NCBI GenBank assembly: GCA_037179335.1
Contig: JAKZHN010000004.1
Coordinates: 310,001 to 374,000 of the forward strand
Origin: Cyclaneusma minus
Lineage: Eukaryota; Ascomycota; Leotiomycetes; Marthamycetales; Marthamycetaceae
Length of the DNA stretch: 64,000 nt
Direction of reading: 5' to 3'
Shown here: in pieces, positions 1 through 14,100 of the stretch
Layout: every line of letters begins with the position of its first letter
How positions within the stretch are numbered: the stretch's first letter is position 1
Made by a program: the position numbers and the translations under genes
The notes under the pieces: generated by a model
Told to the model about the DNA's origin: nothing
Database searches by the model: none
What the model saw: only the letters and a program-made list of their open reading frames with translations

Positions 1-242
1 TTGGGGGGTACTGCTGTTTCACTAGACTGACTTGCTGCTTTCTTCTTCTGCTCCTGGGCCTCGGCGACTCTCTGTCTGAAATCTCTCTGCTTTGCTTCGA
101 AGGAGGTTACGCCCTCTGGTGTCACGTCGGCGAGGGCGGGCGTGCGGCCACCACAAGCTGCGGTTGTCGCGAAGGGGCGGAGGAGGCAGCTGGGCTTCTG
201 GAGAAGGCCGGAGCTCCTTGCAATTCGAGAGGTGAGAGACAT
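1..242 (-). CDS. N-terminal part of a mitochondrial-presequence protein (partial)
   Basis: A reading frame opens with ATG at 242-240 and stays open to the window edge, so the gene continues to the left. The first 30 or so residues (beginning MSLTSRIARSSGLLQ) are rich in Arg, Ser and Leu with no acidic residue and lead into an Arg-Pro-Phe-Ala-Thr-Thr stretch. This is the composition of a cleavable mitochondrial targeting sequence. From about residue 45 the chain becomes charged and helical (EAKQRDFRQRVAEAQEQKKK), followed by a Ser/Ala-rich stretch. I do not recognise the family from 80 residues. The start fits a fungal context (acaATGt). About 490 bp upstream lies the target duplication of island 1. 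Without that insertion this gene would be divergent from atp18, another mitochondrial gene. Targeting is inferred from composition only. Confidence 0.6.
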   Translation of the reverse strand, partial: MSLTSRIARSSGLLQKPSCLLRPFATTAACGGRTPALADVTPEGVTSFEAKQRDFRQRVAEAQEQKKKAASQSSETAVPP

Positions 243-721
243 TGTGGCGTGTGGTGTTTGAATCGCGGTGAGGCGGTCTCCCTTTGGCAACTTGGTGGGA
301 CTTGGCGCGATCAAGTTGGAGCCGAGGGATGCGGCAGGATCGCGAAGCAGAGAGAGGATGGGATTCGGTAGAGGTCTTTAGCCAAGACGTGCAACCAGTG
401 GCCCGAAGCTTTCACCTCAGGGTTCTTTGTTGTTTGATTGGCTGGGAGGCTGCAGGCTGCGAAGAAGAAGAGCAGCAGGGTCACTCGCTCAGTGAAATGC
501 GGGGAGAGGGCGGGTGCACAGAGTTCCCGACAGGGACTGGGGAATTGGCTTGGAGGGGTGCTGTGGCAGGTGATGAGGGGAGATTTGGCGGTTATTTGGA
601 GCAGGTATGTTGTATCTGCTGGACACAAGAAATTGGGAGAGATGGGAAGGTGTGGGAGGTGTTTTTGGGCAGACATGGCGGCATTGGAGCTGCACAAGTG
701 TCTCTGGCAGCGTCTATGTGA
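243..721. other. Upstream region of the mitochondrial-presequence gene
   Basis: Normal GC content and G-rich on the plus strand. Several overlapping ORFs of 68-145 codons occur on both strands here, but none has a recognisable domain and they overlap each other in conflicting frames. I read this as promoter and 5' leader of the gene at 1-242. Confidence 0.5.
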
Positions 722-732
722 CATCAGAGCCG
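722..732. repeat. Target-site duplication, left copy
   Basis: The 11-mer CATCAGAGCCG occurs here, directly outside the left inverted repeat, and again at 28157-28167 directly outside the right one. Because the inverted repeat also starts with G, the true duplication could be 9, 10 or 11 bp. Confidence 0.8.
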
Positions 733-801
733 GAGCCGGTTACCCACAGATACCCTCCGGGCTCGCCACAGATACCCTGCCTGAAACCCCAGGCATTCGC
801 C
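733..801 (+). repeat. Left terminal inverted repeat (69 bp)
   Basis: The reverse complement matches 28088-28156 at 64 of 69 positions by eye, and all five differences are transitions, as RIP would leave. Within the arm the 13-mer CCACAGATACCCT occurs twice (744-756 and 766-778), a spacing that resembles paired transposase-binding sites. That role is inferred. Confidence 0.85.
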
Positions 802-3605
802 ATCAGAATTTGCAGAAGGAAGTCTCCGACTTTAGGGAATTTTAATTTTATTATTTATTTAATTACAAATTAATTACAAATTACAATAGAAATAAATATA
901 ATATAAAAATTAATAAATTTGCTTATTTAAATATTTTAATATATTATTAAATTTATTTTGCTTTATTTTTTGCATTAATACTGGCTGCTATTAAATATTA
1001 GAAATTTTTTATTGCTATTAAAAAATTAATTAAAGTTGCTAATAAATTAATATTTGCTGTTAAAATTGGGAAAAGCATGGTGGCGGAAGCATATTGCTAT
1101 TTAAGCGGAAATAAATTTTTAATACAAGGTTTTGCCAATTTTTTTTTAAAAAAGGGCTATAATTGTAAGAATATAGGCATTTTAAAAAATAGATAAAAAA
1201 TTAATAAAGCGGCTGAAAATTGCATAATATAATAATAATAATAGCTGCTATTGGAATTGCTGGAATTATTAAAAAAAGGATTTTTGGCTGCGAAAAAAAT
1301 AATGGCTTTTAAGGATTTTCAATATTGCGCATTATAGCAATGCTTTTTGGTGGTAATTTAAAACAAACTTTGAAAAAAGCTTAAAAAAAAGCTTTTTATT
1401 GCAAAAAAGCTTTTCGAGCTTTTAGCTATTGCAAAAAAGCCGGCAAATTTGGGATATTAATATAATTGCTAGCATTATAGCTAATATAAAAGCAAAAGCA
1501 ATTAACATAATTTTTTTATTATAAATATTAAAGCAGCAAAAATCGCAATAGCGCAAAAAACGCGCTGCAATTGTTTTACCGCTGGAAATCCATTTAATAA
1601 GCAATATAATTGCAATTTTAAAAAAAGAAAAGCGCTTGTATTTGGAAAGAAAATTAAAAAGTGGCATGGTATTATTATTAAAAATTGGCAGGAAATTATC
1701 GTTGTTTTTATTCAGCCATTAATAAGGATTAATTTTCAATAAAGGAAAAATCTGCCTAATATTAATAAACAAAAACTAATTTATAAGCGCAGAAAAAATC
1801 AAAAATCGCAATAAAAACACTAGTATAAAAAGGGTTAAAATAGGTTTTACCTTTTTTTTATTCTTGGGATTTTTAAATAAAATAAAATGCTTTAAATACT
1901 TGCGCTGCTTTTTTAATATTGATTTGCAGATACGTAAAGTTTTATTATTAAATTGGGTATAAAGCTTTAAATTAATTAATAATATTGGCTGCTTATTTTA
2001 CGCTATTTTTTTATATAAAATTTAATTTTTTTATTGCTTTAAATAAATATGCATTTATTACTAAATAGTAAATAAATTAGCAATAAATATATTAATTTTT
2101 TTTTAAATAATAATGGGCATTTTTAATTTTATATATTAAAATATTAGCTAATGCTGGTAATAGTTAAAAAGAAATTTATTCTAAAATAATAATGGTTTTA
2201 AAATGAAGAATTTTATTAATTCGGCATTTTACCAATTGCTTTTTATATAATATTAGCTATATATTATTGGCGTAATTCCAGCAATTAATATAGCCACGCC
2301 AAAATTTATTAATATGCTTATTAAACTTTTTAATAATAAAGCTTTGAATAAAAGCGTGCTAATTCGTATTTTAATTTTTTAATTTTTTTGCAATATTGAA
2401 TTTGCATTTGTATATTTTAATAATATTTTAATTAGTATATTAAAAATAAATTAAATATATAGTATAAGGAAAAGCGGCGGCGAGGGCATTGTAAAAAGCA
2501 GTTTTATTATTTATTGCAAAGATTTGAAGCTTTGGCATTTGCTATATAATAATAAGTAAATAATTAATTGCTTATTTACATTTTTTTTGCGAAAAAAACC
2601 CAAAGCAATAATAAAAATATTCTAGTTTTTATTAATGCTTAAAAAATAATAATTAGCAATATAAAAAAAGAAAAAAAAACGAAAATAGAAATATTTATTA
2701 ATAATATTTAAAAAAGGCAAGCCAAATTTATTAATTTTGTAAATATTATTAAAAAAAGAGCAATTGCTATTTTTTTTGAAATATTTAAAAGCGATATATT
2801 CAGCAATAAATAAATGAATAAAATACTTATTATAATTTATTTGCAGCAATCGCTCCCAGTTTAAATTATTTAGCGCAGTTTTTAAAGCTTTAAAAAAATG
2901 CAATGGCCAATATTTTTAAAGCGGATATTGGTCCAAAGACTTTTAATATTTTTATATAAAATTATAGCTTGCTTATTTTTTTATATTTATTATTAATTAA
3001 TTTAGTAATTTAAGCGTTGTTTAAATTGCTATTAATATAATATAAAGCAGCAATATATTTTTGGAAACAAAGCTTGCGGTGCTAATACTAAAAAATTGGG
3101 ATGCGGAAAAGGAAATAATTATAAAAGCTATTTTTTATTATTTTATTTTTTATTATAATATTAGCCCGGTAATTAAAAAAAAAGCTGTTTTTGTATTTAT
3201 TTATTATTATAAATTAGAAATACTTGGTTTTGCTAGTAAAAAAAACGCTTGTTATTTTTTTCATTTTTTTCAAAAAGCTTGGATATAGGCGCAAGCTATA
3301 AAATTCTTGCGTTGCTGAAATAAAGCATTAATAGCCCGCTTGCGCTTTTGGTTATTTATTTTTATAATAGCAAAGCCATATTTTTTTTAGCAAATATTTA
3401 AATTATATTAAAAGCCTTTTAATAAATATTAAAGCGGGCTTTAAACGGGAGTATTGGGGCCTTGCTCGATGGAGGGCTTCGGGAAGGGCTTTGAGAAGGG
3501 CTTTGGGAAAGGCTTTGAGAAGGAGGCTATAAGGGAGGCTCGGGAGATAAAGAGGCTTGAGGAGAGGCTATGGAGGAGGCAGATATTTTGGCAGGGGAAT
3601 TGAAT
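802..3605. other. RIP-degraded AT-rich repeat DNA
   Basis: Almost pure A/T with scattered GC residues and many stops in all frames. ORFs of 75-93 codons here (for example 2622-2903) are rich in Lys, Asn, Ile, Phe and Tyr and match no domain. I see no intact gene. Confidence 0.75.
3440..3600. repeat. GC-richer patch with imperfect GGGCTTTGAGAA repeats
   Basis: About 160 bp escaped AT conversion. They contain several imperfect copies of a 12 bp unit GGGCTTTGAGAA or GGGCTTTGGGAA followed by GGAGGCT variants. It lies just outside the left LTR at 3606. It may be a surviving low-complexity coding or minisatellite segment of an older element. Confidence 0.5.
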
Positions 3606-3808
3606 TGTCACGACCTGGACTTTCGCTTCGGATTAAGCCGAGTAGAAGACGCTGTTAATAGGTGTCTATTGCTATAAAAAAGGAAAGAAAATTTAAAGAG
3701 CTTTGGAAAGCTTTATATATAAATAGAAACGGACCGGAGCTGGCTACGGCCCGGTTATATAGCTGCGAATATTTGCAGTATAAATAATAGCGGCCTAAGG
3801 CCGTTATA
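3606..3808. repeat. Left LTR (203 bp)
   Basis: Starts TGTCACGACC, retains moderate GC and ends CGTTATA. The expected terminal CA has become TA, which fits CpA-to-TpA RIP. It pairs with 27531-27733. Confidence 0.8.
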
Positions 3809-5292
3809 GTATTTTCCTTGGCTGGAGAGCCTATTTGCAGATTTTTTTTATATTTGTTCTTTTTTAATTTATTTATATTAAAGCTATTTGAATAATATTT
3901 GCTTTTAATAAATTTATTGCTTTATTTTTTATTTTCAATGCTTTATTATATGCTTTTTATTTATTTAAGTTTTTTAAAGGCTTTAGCTTTAAAAATTTGG
4001 CATTATAAAATTTTTAAGCTTTATAAATATTTCTATAAGTACCATTTAATATTAGAATTATATTATAATTTCTAATTTATTTGGTAATAAAAGTTTTGTT
4101 TTAATAACTGCAAATTTAAAATTTTGAAGACTTCCTATTTTTTATAGCTATTAACTTTTATTAATAGCTTGGGATTTATGATTTGCTTAAAAAGCGGATT
4201 TAATTCTGCTAATTATAATTTATCAAAATAAAATGCCAAGTATATTAAAATATTTTTAAATAAATTAAAACGGCAAACTTTATTCTTTTTAACAATTTTT
4301 CAAAATCCGGCTATTTTATTTATTAATTTCTAATTGGGCTATAGGGCTTTTTAATATTTAATTATAATATAAATATAATTTCCAATATTAAAATTAATAA
4401 TATAATGGTATTTATTTGCTTAAATTATTTATAATTGCTAAGCAATTTTTACGGCGTTTCTAGCGATTTTTTAGCAATGCCAAATATAAATTTATTATTT
4501 AATTGTATTATTTCAATTTAGCGCTTATATAGAAAATTTAAAATTTAAAATCCTTTAATTAAAGCTTATATATAATTTATATTTTATTTTTATTTTAATT
4601 GGATTTATGCCTATTAAATTTTATAATAATGCCGCAATTGCTGTGTTTATTAAAGGCAATTATTTTGGCCGATTGTTTTAAAATCAATTAATAAAAAAGA
4701 ATATAAATTTAAAATAGCATTTTTAATTTTGATTTAATTATTAATTTGTAATTAATAAATAAACGAAAAATAAATTGTTATATTAAATCTTTTTATAATA
4801 TGTTTTTAAAAGTTTTGAATAAATTATAGTTTTTGGTTTAATATAATAATCTTAAAGGCTTTGTAAATATAATATATAATCATATGATTCTTTTTTGCTG
4901 CTTTGCGTATATTTATTATTTAAAAATAAAGCATTGTAAAAACTCTTTTATTAAAGCGGCAAATTATAATTATTTTTGCTTTTTAATATATAATAAAAAT
5001 CGATTATTATATATTATTAAAATTGATTTAAAATTAATATTGGATTTAGCAGGCCCAGTGTTTTATTTTGGGATATTTTAGCTTTTGCGTAAAATCTACA
5101 ATTTTTAATATACCGATTAATATTTTTTAACTATTTCTTCTATTAATAGCGCTTTTGAATTAATTTGCAAATTTTTATATAATTAAAATAAATTATTTAA
5201 ATATTTCTATATATTTCCGCTATTAATTTAATTTGCAAAATACTGATTGGAAAAATTATAAATTGTTTTTTATATAGCATTAAATTATTCCG

Positions 5293-5504
5293 TGTTAAGG
5301 AATAGGTGCAATGGCTACCGTAGAGATGGTCACGTGGCACTCCGCTTAGCTAGAATGGGATTAGCGTCTCCTATACTAAATATTTTCAATATTGGAGACG
5401 CTTTTAATTGAAAATTTTAAGCAATTAATATAAAATTTTATTTCACCTTTATAACCAGCGTTTTATATTAAATTATATTAAATTAAATGCCTTTTTTATT
5501 AATA
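5293..5504. repeat. 5' LTR of the 5.8 kb retrotransposon
   Basis: 212 bp, preceded by the target duplication TTCCG. It keeps a GC-richer core around 5300-5400 (GGTGCAATGGCTACCG and GGATTAGCGTCTCC), which aligns with the right LTR after RIP-type changes. Confidence 0.85.
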
Positions 5505-8500
5505 AATTATAAGCCCGGATTAGCGCAAGCGTTTAAATAAATAGCTATTTATTATTACAATTAATTTAAATACAAAAATGCAGAGTTTTCAATTAAAAAG
5601 CCCTATTATTACTATATCTATATTGATTATTTGCAAAATTAATTGAAATTGCTAAAAATTGCCTTAAGACCGCTTTGCTTTGCCAATAAAACTATGGCAT
5701 TTTACCAATTAATTAAAATTGCTAAAAATTCCTTTTTAATTATTAAAACTATTAAAAATTATTAAATTCGCCTATTGGCTTTAATAGCTTTTATAGAAAA
5801 ATTGCTATATTAATATATATCTTTTTCTTTCTTTCTATTATATTAAACAATAAGAAATTCGAGAAAGCATTGCCGACGTTTTTAAAGGCCAATTATAAAA
5901 TATAGTTTCTTAATATAAAAATCAGTTTTAATAGCAAAAACGCTTAATTTATTATAATTATATTTTTTATTAAATATTTTGGTATTAATATTTTTATTTC
6001 TACAAATAGTATATTTTTTTTGTTTCTTTTTGGCATTAATATTTTAGCCAGCAATATTAAACGCGAATTTTTTAAATTTGCCATTGTTAAAAGCAAAAGG
6101 CCTATTATAGAATTTATTGATAAATTTTAAATGCTTTTTATTAACGAATAAAAATACATTTTAAATATTAAAAAATTAAAAAACTACAAGCGCGCTTAAG
6201 CCAAAGCATTGAATATTATATTTAAAGGCTTATTTAATAATAATAAGGCTTTATATAAAAAATACAATTTAGCAAAGAATTTTCGAAATTATTTGAAAAA
6301 AAAAAAATATTAAAATTAATGCTATTTTTGCGCAAATATATATTATCAAAATTCAAATTTCTTTATTTAATGCCAATATAATTATTTATTGTATTTGAAA
6401 TTTATTTAAAGCCCTGTATTGCAAGTTTATTTTTGCCAATGCCAATTATTTATTTGCTTTTAATAATTTGTTTTTAATTCGTTAATGCTTTTTTTTAAAA
6501 AAATATATTATTATTATTAATACTATAAATTTAATAATTGCAAATAATAATATAAATATGAACAATAAATTGAAAATGCTAAAATAAAAGAAATTCCATT
6601 TAAATATTGCTAATAGTAAAAAAGCTGTTTTTACTGCCCGCTATTGCCGGCATTTTAATGCTTTAAATAAAATCTTTTTTTATATATTTTATTTTGGGTT
6701 TTATAAAGTTTTTAATTATTTTGTTTTTAAAAAATTTGGCATTGTTTTTTAAAAACAATTATATTCTAGTCCGCAGCTATATTAAAACTGCTCGCAAAAT
6801 TGGTTATTGCTATTTTTATTTTTATTTTGTTTTTTGCTAGCGCCGCCAAAATAATAAAAAGGCCGAAAAATTGAAATCCAATAAAAAGGCCAGATTTTCT
6901 AAAACTAAGCCAAGATTCTCCGGCAGTAAAAAAAACCAATAATATAGCTGCAAATGCCAAAACAAATTTATTTGAATTTAAATTCAAATTTGAATTCAAA
7001 TTTTTTAAATTTAAAATCGATTTTGAAATAGAGCATGCTTAATTGTTAAAAGAATTTCTTAATAAAGCTCCTTATATTTTTTGGGCCTTTGACACTGGCG
7101 TTTTTATATATATATTTAACGACCGCTTTTTTTTTAAATTATTAGGCTATTTAATTATTGCCGGCCTATTAAAATTGATAGGGGATTAATTTATGCTATT
7201 TATAAAAGAATAGTAAAAATTATATATGCAAATAAATTGTTTTTATTATTAAATAATATTTTTTTATATTTAATTTTAAATTAAATTTTATATTAGAATA
7301 TAAGCTATATATATTAAATTTAAAGGCTTTTTCTTAACAAAAATAAAATAGTATATAGAAACTCAAATAAAAATATTATTATTAAAGCTTTTATAATTAA
7401 AGATTTTTATTTTATTTTATATATAAATTTTGCCAATAAAAAAAAGGCTTTCGTCGCTAATGGCGATATTGAAGTAATTAACGCTCTATTGCTTTTTTAT
7501 TTTTTAAAATTGCCAAAATACTTTCAAAAATATAAAATATTTAAATACAAAATAAAAAATTGGAAACTATAGTATTAATATTTTTATTATATAGAATTAA
7601 AAATTATTAGCAATTTGTATAAAATTATTATTTTGGCCAAATCTATTAAAACTTTCTAATTTTTTTTTTAAAATTTGCATTGCTATTAAATTCAAAAACG
7701 CGTTTTTGAAAAAGCTTAGCTTTTACTATTAAATCCCTTTTGGTTTACTTTATTTTAATATTTGTAAATTAATGCCAATAGTGTCCCTGCGGAAAAGTCT
7801 CTATTTCCTATATATTCTTAATAGCTTTATATACAAAATTTGGATTTTTCCAATCCCAATAAAAAATGTCGCTATTTTAATATTTAAAAAATAGATTTTT
7901 AAAATCGAATTTCAAAATAGCCATAAAATACAAATTGCCAGGACTAATAATGCTTTTGAGTTTTTTAAAATTATTAAAAAATGGAATGGTAATAAAAATA
8001 TTAAATATTAGTATATAATTTCTATTCTTTTTACATTAAAACGGAGCTGCCGAAAAAAAAAATCCTAAAGCCAATTTTTATATACTATTTTTCTTTTTAG
8101 CTATTATTTAAATTTTGAAATAAAGCAGCTAAATACAATATATATATACAAAACCAATGCTTTATAAATTTAATAATTAATGGCTATAAACCTTTTTCAC
8201 AAAAAGCTTGAATTAATATTATATTATTAATTAATTATATTAGGGTATTGAAAGCTAAATGCTATGCTTATATTAATTTAAAAAATCTTTTAAAAAAGCA
8301 TTATTATAATAAGCTAATTGACACTAAAAGCGTTTATATTTTTATAAATTATTTTAAAACTATAATTAAGCAATTCAAAATCTACTTTTTAAAATATAGC
8401 AAAATTATTTAAATTAGCCATTTGCAAATAATAAAATTAATGCTTAAAAAAGTCATTAATTTGCAAATTTGCAATATTTTCAAAAAAATAAAACATATTA

Positions 8501-10910
8501 AATAATTATTTAAATTAAAATCCCATTGGCCGCTTTGCAGGCTTTAAAAATACTAATAATGCCAATTATATTCCCGTTGGCCTATTTGCAAAAAAAACTG
8601 TATTGCTTTTTATCACTATGCCAATTAGCAAAATATAGTATAAATCGTTAAGCATAATATAAAATAAGTCGTTAAATATAGCGCAGTATGGATTTTCAAA
8701 ATTAGCGGAAATTGAATTTAAAAAAAAACAAATTTTAAAAAATTAATTGATATAATATAAAAATCGAATTATAGTATATTAAAAGCGCCATAGCGTAGCT
8801 TATAGTATAATATATTTGGCATAGCGCAAAATATGCCAATTTTTAAAAAAACTCCAGCCGCCAATTCAAATACTTTCAAATTAATATTTTTAAAACCAAT
8901 TAGCAGCTTTTTTTTTAAAACAAAAGAAAAAAGCCAAATGGAAAAAGCAAAAGACTATATATAAAAATCGTTTTAAAAATAGAAATTCTAGCATTTACTT
9001 TAATTAACAATTATATTAAAATTAATAATAATAATATATTCAACCTGCCCGCCGCCGAAATTACCAAATTCTTTAAATCGAGCTTTTTATTATATAATTA
9101 TTTTTATTTTATAAAAGCTGCTAAGCGCTAGTGCAAAAATAATAATACCAATTTAAATAAAAAAGAATTTAAAATGCAAAAAGCGAAAAAGCAAAAAAAA
9201 AGCTTTGGCGCATTATTACAGCTATGCTGGCGCAAATTAATTATAATAATAAGGATTTAAAAAAGCTAATTGGTTTTTTTATAAAAAAATGCTTTTCGGC
9301 AATAGAGATTTATAGCATTAAAATTTTGCAAGTATATAAAAAAGCTATAAACAACCCAATTTATAGCCAATGCTAAAAAGCAACTATAGCTGAAAAAATT
9401 ATTTTACTTTTAAATAATCGAATTTGGCAAATAATTAAATATTTATTTAAAGCAAATCTGTGTTTTACAAAATGAATTTATACAATTAAAATAATTATTA
9501 ATAGCAAAATTAAATAATTTAAAACTAAACTTATTGCTTGTAAATTCAATTAAATATTTAGCAAAGATTATATTAAAATATTTGCCCCTATTATTTAAAT
9601 AGATTTTCTTTTAATTTTCTTTATTTTTTATTATTTAAAAAAATCAATATTGGCAGTTTAATATTAAAAATGCTTTTATAAAAGCCAAAATACTATTTAA
9701 AATTTCTTTAAATTTCTTTGAAAGCGTTATTGTCCCAAAAGAAAGTTTTTTAAATTTTGATTTTTTTTTACAAATTAAAGCAGGCTGCAAGAATTTTTTT
9801 TTTTTTAATAAAGTCTAAATTTAAAAAATAAGGCTTTATTTAAAATTTGGCCAACCCGTGCATTTATTTATACCCCAAATATGGAATTAAGCTTTTAATA
9901 TATATTGGCAATATTGTCGCAGTCTATAAAAATAAAATTCAATTTTTTTTAATTTTACTCTAAATTTTCTAATTGCTTTAATGCTAAAAACCTGGAGGAA
10001 ATCTTTAAAATCCTTAATATAAAAGTAATAAAAAACCGGAAAGCTAAAGCCCTTTATATTAATTAAAAGCAATATTTTTAAAGTATATTAAATCGATTTG
10101 GAATTACTAATGCTATAGTCTATTTTAAATAAATCCCTATAGCCGACTATAATGCCTTTTAATTTTCCTTTTTTAATAATATTTAAATTAATATTAAAAA
10201 ATACCAAAACATAATACGCAGCTTTATATTTGCTATAGTGCTTATTAAATTAAATATAGCCTTTGCTTTGAAATAATTAGCTTAATATATAGCTAACCTA
10301 TTAAAGCACTATAGCAAGGCATTTGATAATTTGATAAAATATTTTAATATTATTATAAATTATAAAATATAAAATACGCTATAGGCCTAGGGAAAGATAC
10401 TTTAAAATTATTATTTATTTTAATTTTAATTGGACCAGCAATGAAATCGTCCAGATTAGCGTTTTTAAAAGCGTGGCTATATTTTATAACGGATCAATTT
10501 TATAGGCTAGCAAAAAATAAAAATTTGTAATTACTTTATTTACTAAATCCAAATATATAGCTTTTTTATTTTATACTAAATAAAATTAATAATTAGCCCA
10601 AATTTTTTGAAATTTTGGCTATTTATAATATATCAAATAAAATCCAAGTAGCGTCCGTATATTTGAAAACAATACCGGATTTCTATACCTAATTAAAAAC
10701 CTCGAAATTTAAAAAAAATCAAAGTATATAGACGTTTTTTACTATTTTATTAGATTTGTTTTTAAAAAAAAGCTTATTATTGAGTATATGCCAATAAATA
10801 AAATAATAGCTAATAAATTAACCAAATTGTTATAAAAAATCAAATTTAAAGCGTTTATAAAAATATTAAAAATAATTATATAAATTTACAAAACAGCGTT
10901 TATAAAGGAG

Positions 10911-11122
10911 TATTAAAAAATAAATGCAATAGCTATTGTAAAAATAATTCGATGGCATTTTATTTAGCTAGAATAAAATTAGCGTCTCCTATATTAAATA
11001 TTTTTAATATTAAAAACGCCCTTAATTTAAAATCTTAAGCAGTGAATACAATATTTTATTTCACCCTTATAACCAGCGTTCTATATCAGGTTATATTAGA
11101 TTAAACGCCCTTTTTATCAATA
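10911..11122. repeat. 3' LTR of the 5.8 kb retrotransposon
   Basis: 212 bp, followed by TTCCG. It is more heavily mutated in its first half and better preserved in its second half (ATAACCAGCG, CAGGTTATATTAG) than the left copy, so each LTR kept different ancestral bases. Confidence 0.85.
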
Positions 11123-14100
11123 TTCCGTATATTAAAAATTGCAAAATTTATTAATTTCGAAAACTCTATTATATTTTCGGCCGCTTAGCGGTATTTTTAA
11201 TTTTTATTATTATCCGTTTATTAATTAATTTAAAGCAATTTATTAATTAATTTAATTTGCAGTAATTTAATTGGCGCTAAATTAAAAAAGGCAATTGCAT
11301 TTAATTGAAAATTCTTAATAATTTCGGGATTAAAGTATTTTTTTCGCGATATTATATATATATAATTTAAAAATTTTATAGCGGTAATTTGGATTATTAT
11401 TTTGCTTCTGTTAAATAAAAAATTTGGTTTTATTTGAAAATCCTGGTTTGTATTTAATACGAAAATAATACTTGCTAAAAATCTTCTATTATTATATTTA
11501 CTAAGCATTAAAAGCTTTTAATATTATAAGTTATTTCAAAGCTTTATAATTGCTAATTATTTAAACGTTTTAGAAAATTTCTAGCAAATAAATTTTTTAA
11601 TATATAAAATATAAAATAATAGCTAGCAATTTCTTAACATAAATTTTGTAATTTATCTAGTGCTTATTTATAGTTTTAAAAAATAAAAAATTGGGTGCCA
11701 AAGTCTATTAGAATAGTTTTGGGAAAATATATTTTTAATTACTTTGTTTAATATATTGGGTTTTAGCTTGTATTTATAGCTAAAAATATAATTGATAAAG
11801 ATTGGCGCTAATAGTAAAGTTTTTTTTATTTTGTTAAATATTTTCTAGCATTTATCCGTTTATTTTCAAATATAAATTTTTATAAATTAAACGATTTAAA
11901 AAATATGCTAATTAATTATAATTTTTAATAAAAATTCAATAAAAATTTTAAAATTCTAAAAATAATTCGATTTTTTTAATTTGTTTTTTTTTCAATTATT
12001 GCCAATTTTGTATGGCTGTTATGTTTTTAAAGTTAATGCGAATTCCATTCATAAAATAATATAGCTTAAATATTTGATTTTTATTATAAAACACTGGTGG
12101 TTTTTAATATCGATTTGCAATTTTATATCTTTTAATTTATGCAAAGTTTCTAAAATGTGTTTTTTATATTAAGCAAAATTATTGCTATAAATAAAATTAT
12201 TATTAATAAAAGCTGTATAAATTTTGTTTAATAAATTAAATAATATATTATTAATATATTGCTGGAAAATCGCTGGTCTATTAATTAATTTAAATAGCAA
12301 TATTTTATTTTTGCTGTATTGTATTTTTTTTTTGCTTTTTTATATTAAATATTTTAATTTTTATAAATTATATAAAAAGATTAATATTAATTTGCAAATA
12401 CTATTTATATATTATTAAAAGAAATATTATTATAAGCAAATTCTGTTGTAATTAATTAAACTATTTAATTTTCTTTATTATTGCAATAATATTATATATA
12501 AATTTTTAAATTTTAATTTATTTGCTTTATTTATTTAATTATTTAAAAATAAAATATAATACTATATTTATATATTATATAATATTTATAGCAGAAGGCT
12601 TTTTGAAATATATTAATAAATATAAAATTATAATTAAATACAATAATTTTTTAAAAAAATATAAAATAAATGACTTTATTAAAAAAATATATATAATTTT
12701 ATATTTTTGCCTTTATATTTAATTAATAATATTTGCAATAAATTAAAATTAATATTTAATTTATTTTCAAATAATTTATTAATTTGCTATTATAATAAAT
12801 ATATAAAAATTTATTATATAACATATTTGCTGTAAAAATATATAATTTGCTCTTTTTATATAATATATTATTTTTAAATTGCTATTATTTAATTTTGCGC
12901 AATATAAATTGGCTTTATATTTTTACTATATTTTTATTATTTTTTTAAATTTTAAACATAAATATAAATTTTATTTCAGTTGTTTCAATTTTTGAATTTT
13001 TATAATTTAAATAAAATACAGTTTTTTATTTAAAGATTCGTATTTATAATATACAAATAAAACGTATAACATTAATTTTCCAATTTAATAATTTTAATTA
13101 AAATGCAATTGCCGTATTTGCAAAAGCAGCTATATTTTTTGAAAATTATATATTTAATATATAATTAAATAAATAGCAAAACCTTTATTATAATATTAAT
13201 AAAAAATCTTTTTAATATTCCTATTTAAATACGCTTTACTGCTGTTTTATAATTTAATTTATAAAATAAAAAATTAGCGAAATCTTTAATTTTTCCAATA
13301 TACTTAATATTTATTTATTAATTTTAATTATTATCTAGCTATTAAAGCCATGCAATAGTGACTAAGGTAATAAATCAAGCAGGGCTAAAAATCATAAAAT
13401 GGCCAAGCCTTTTTTAAATTAAAATCATCCTAATCTTTTTTACTAATAGCAATAGAAATTTTTAATTATAAATAAATTGGGGGCCTGTATAAATAAAGCT
13501 CCAATAATGCTATGCTTTTAAATCCTGCTATTGCTAATTGCTATAATTATCGATTTAAAAATCCATTGGAAAAAATCCAAATTAGTTTATGCTTTATTTA
13601 TATTTACAATATTATTTTTACAGCCAATTTTTCAGCCGGCAAAATCTTTTTTTAATTCCAATTAAAATCCGGCTTTCCGTTTTCTATTTCCAAGTTTTGT
13701 TTTATAGCTTTAAAACCGGTTTTTGATTTGTTTTTATTAATTCGCCGGCCAAAGTCTATTAATAGCTAAATTTTTTCCAAAAGCAAATTAATTTAAATCA
13801 ATAGCCATTATATTTTCTAAAATTTCTTTGCAATAGGCTGGCTTATATAAGAATTATATTTTATATTAAATAACAAAGCTGGTTTTGGACTGTCTTTTAA
13901 ACAAATTTGCAAATTCCAAAAATTAAAGTCCTAAGGCTTTATTTAATTGTAATTTAGCCTAATTTTTTTCTCCGGCCTTAAAGGGATTTTAAACCAATGC
14001 GCTGCTTTGGAATTTCCAATTGGGGCTGCAGTTTTGTTTTCAGCATTGTTTTAAAAACAATCCAGACTTCTATTGATATTGGGATAACTTTTTTTTTTGT

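Larger units (their letters stand above)
5293..11122. mobile_element. Complete LTR retrotransposon, RIP-inactivated
   Basis: Two 212 bp direct repeats (5293-5504 and 10911-11122) bound 5.8 kb. The 5 bp sequence TTCCG sits directly before the left copy (5288-5292) and directly after the right copy (11123-11127), so the target duplication is intact. The left copy starts TGTTAAGGAATAGG; the right copy reads TATTAAAAAATAAA, differing only by G-to-A. Both end AATA where CA is expected. A short purine tract (AAAGGAG, 10904-10910) before the right LTR fits a polypurine tract and makes plus the likely coding sense. The length suits Copia or Gypsy types, but the interior is too mutated for me to see reverse transcriptase motifs. 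Confidence 0.85.

Noticed and set aside
284..873. Overlapping ORFs on both strands at the left edge (up to 145 codons)
   Set aside because: Mutually conflicting frames, no domain, some running into the inverted repeat; the supported gene is the minus-strand frame at 1-242.
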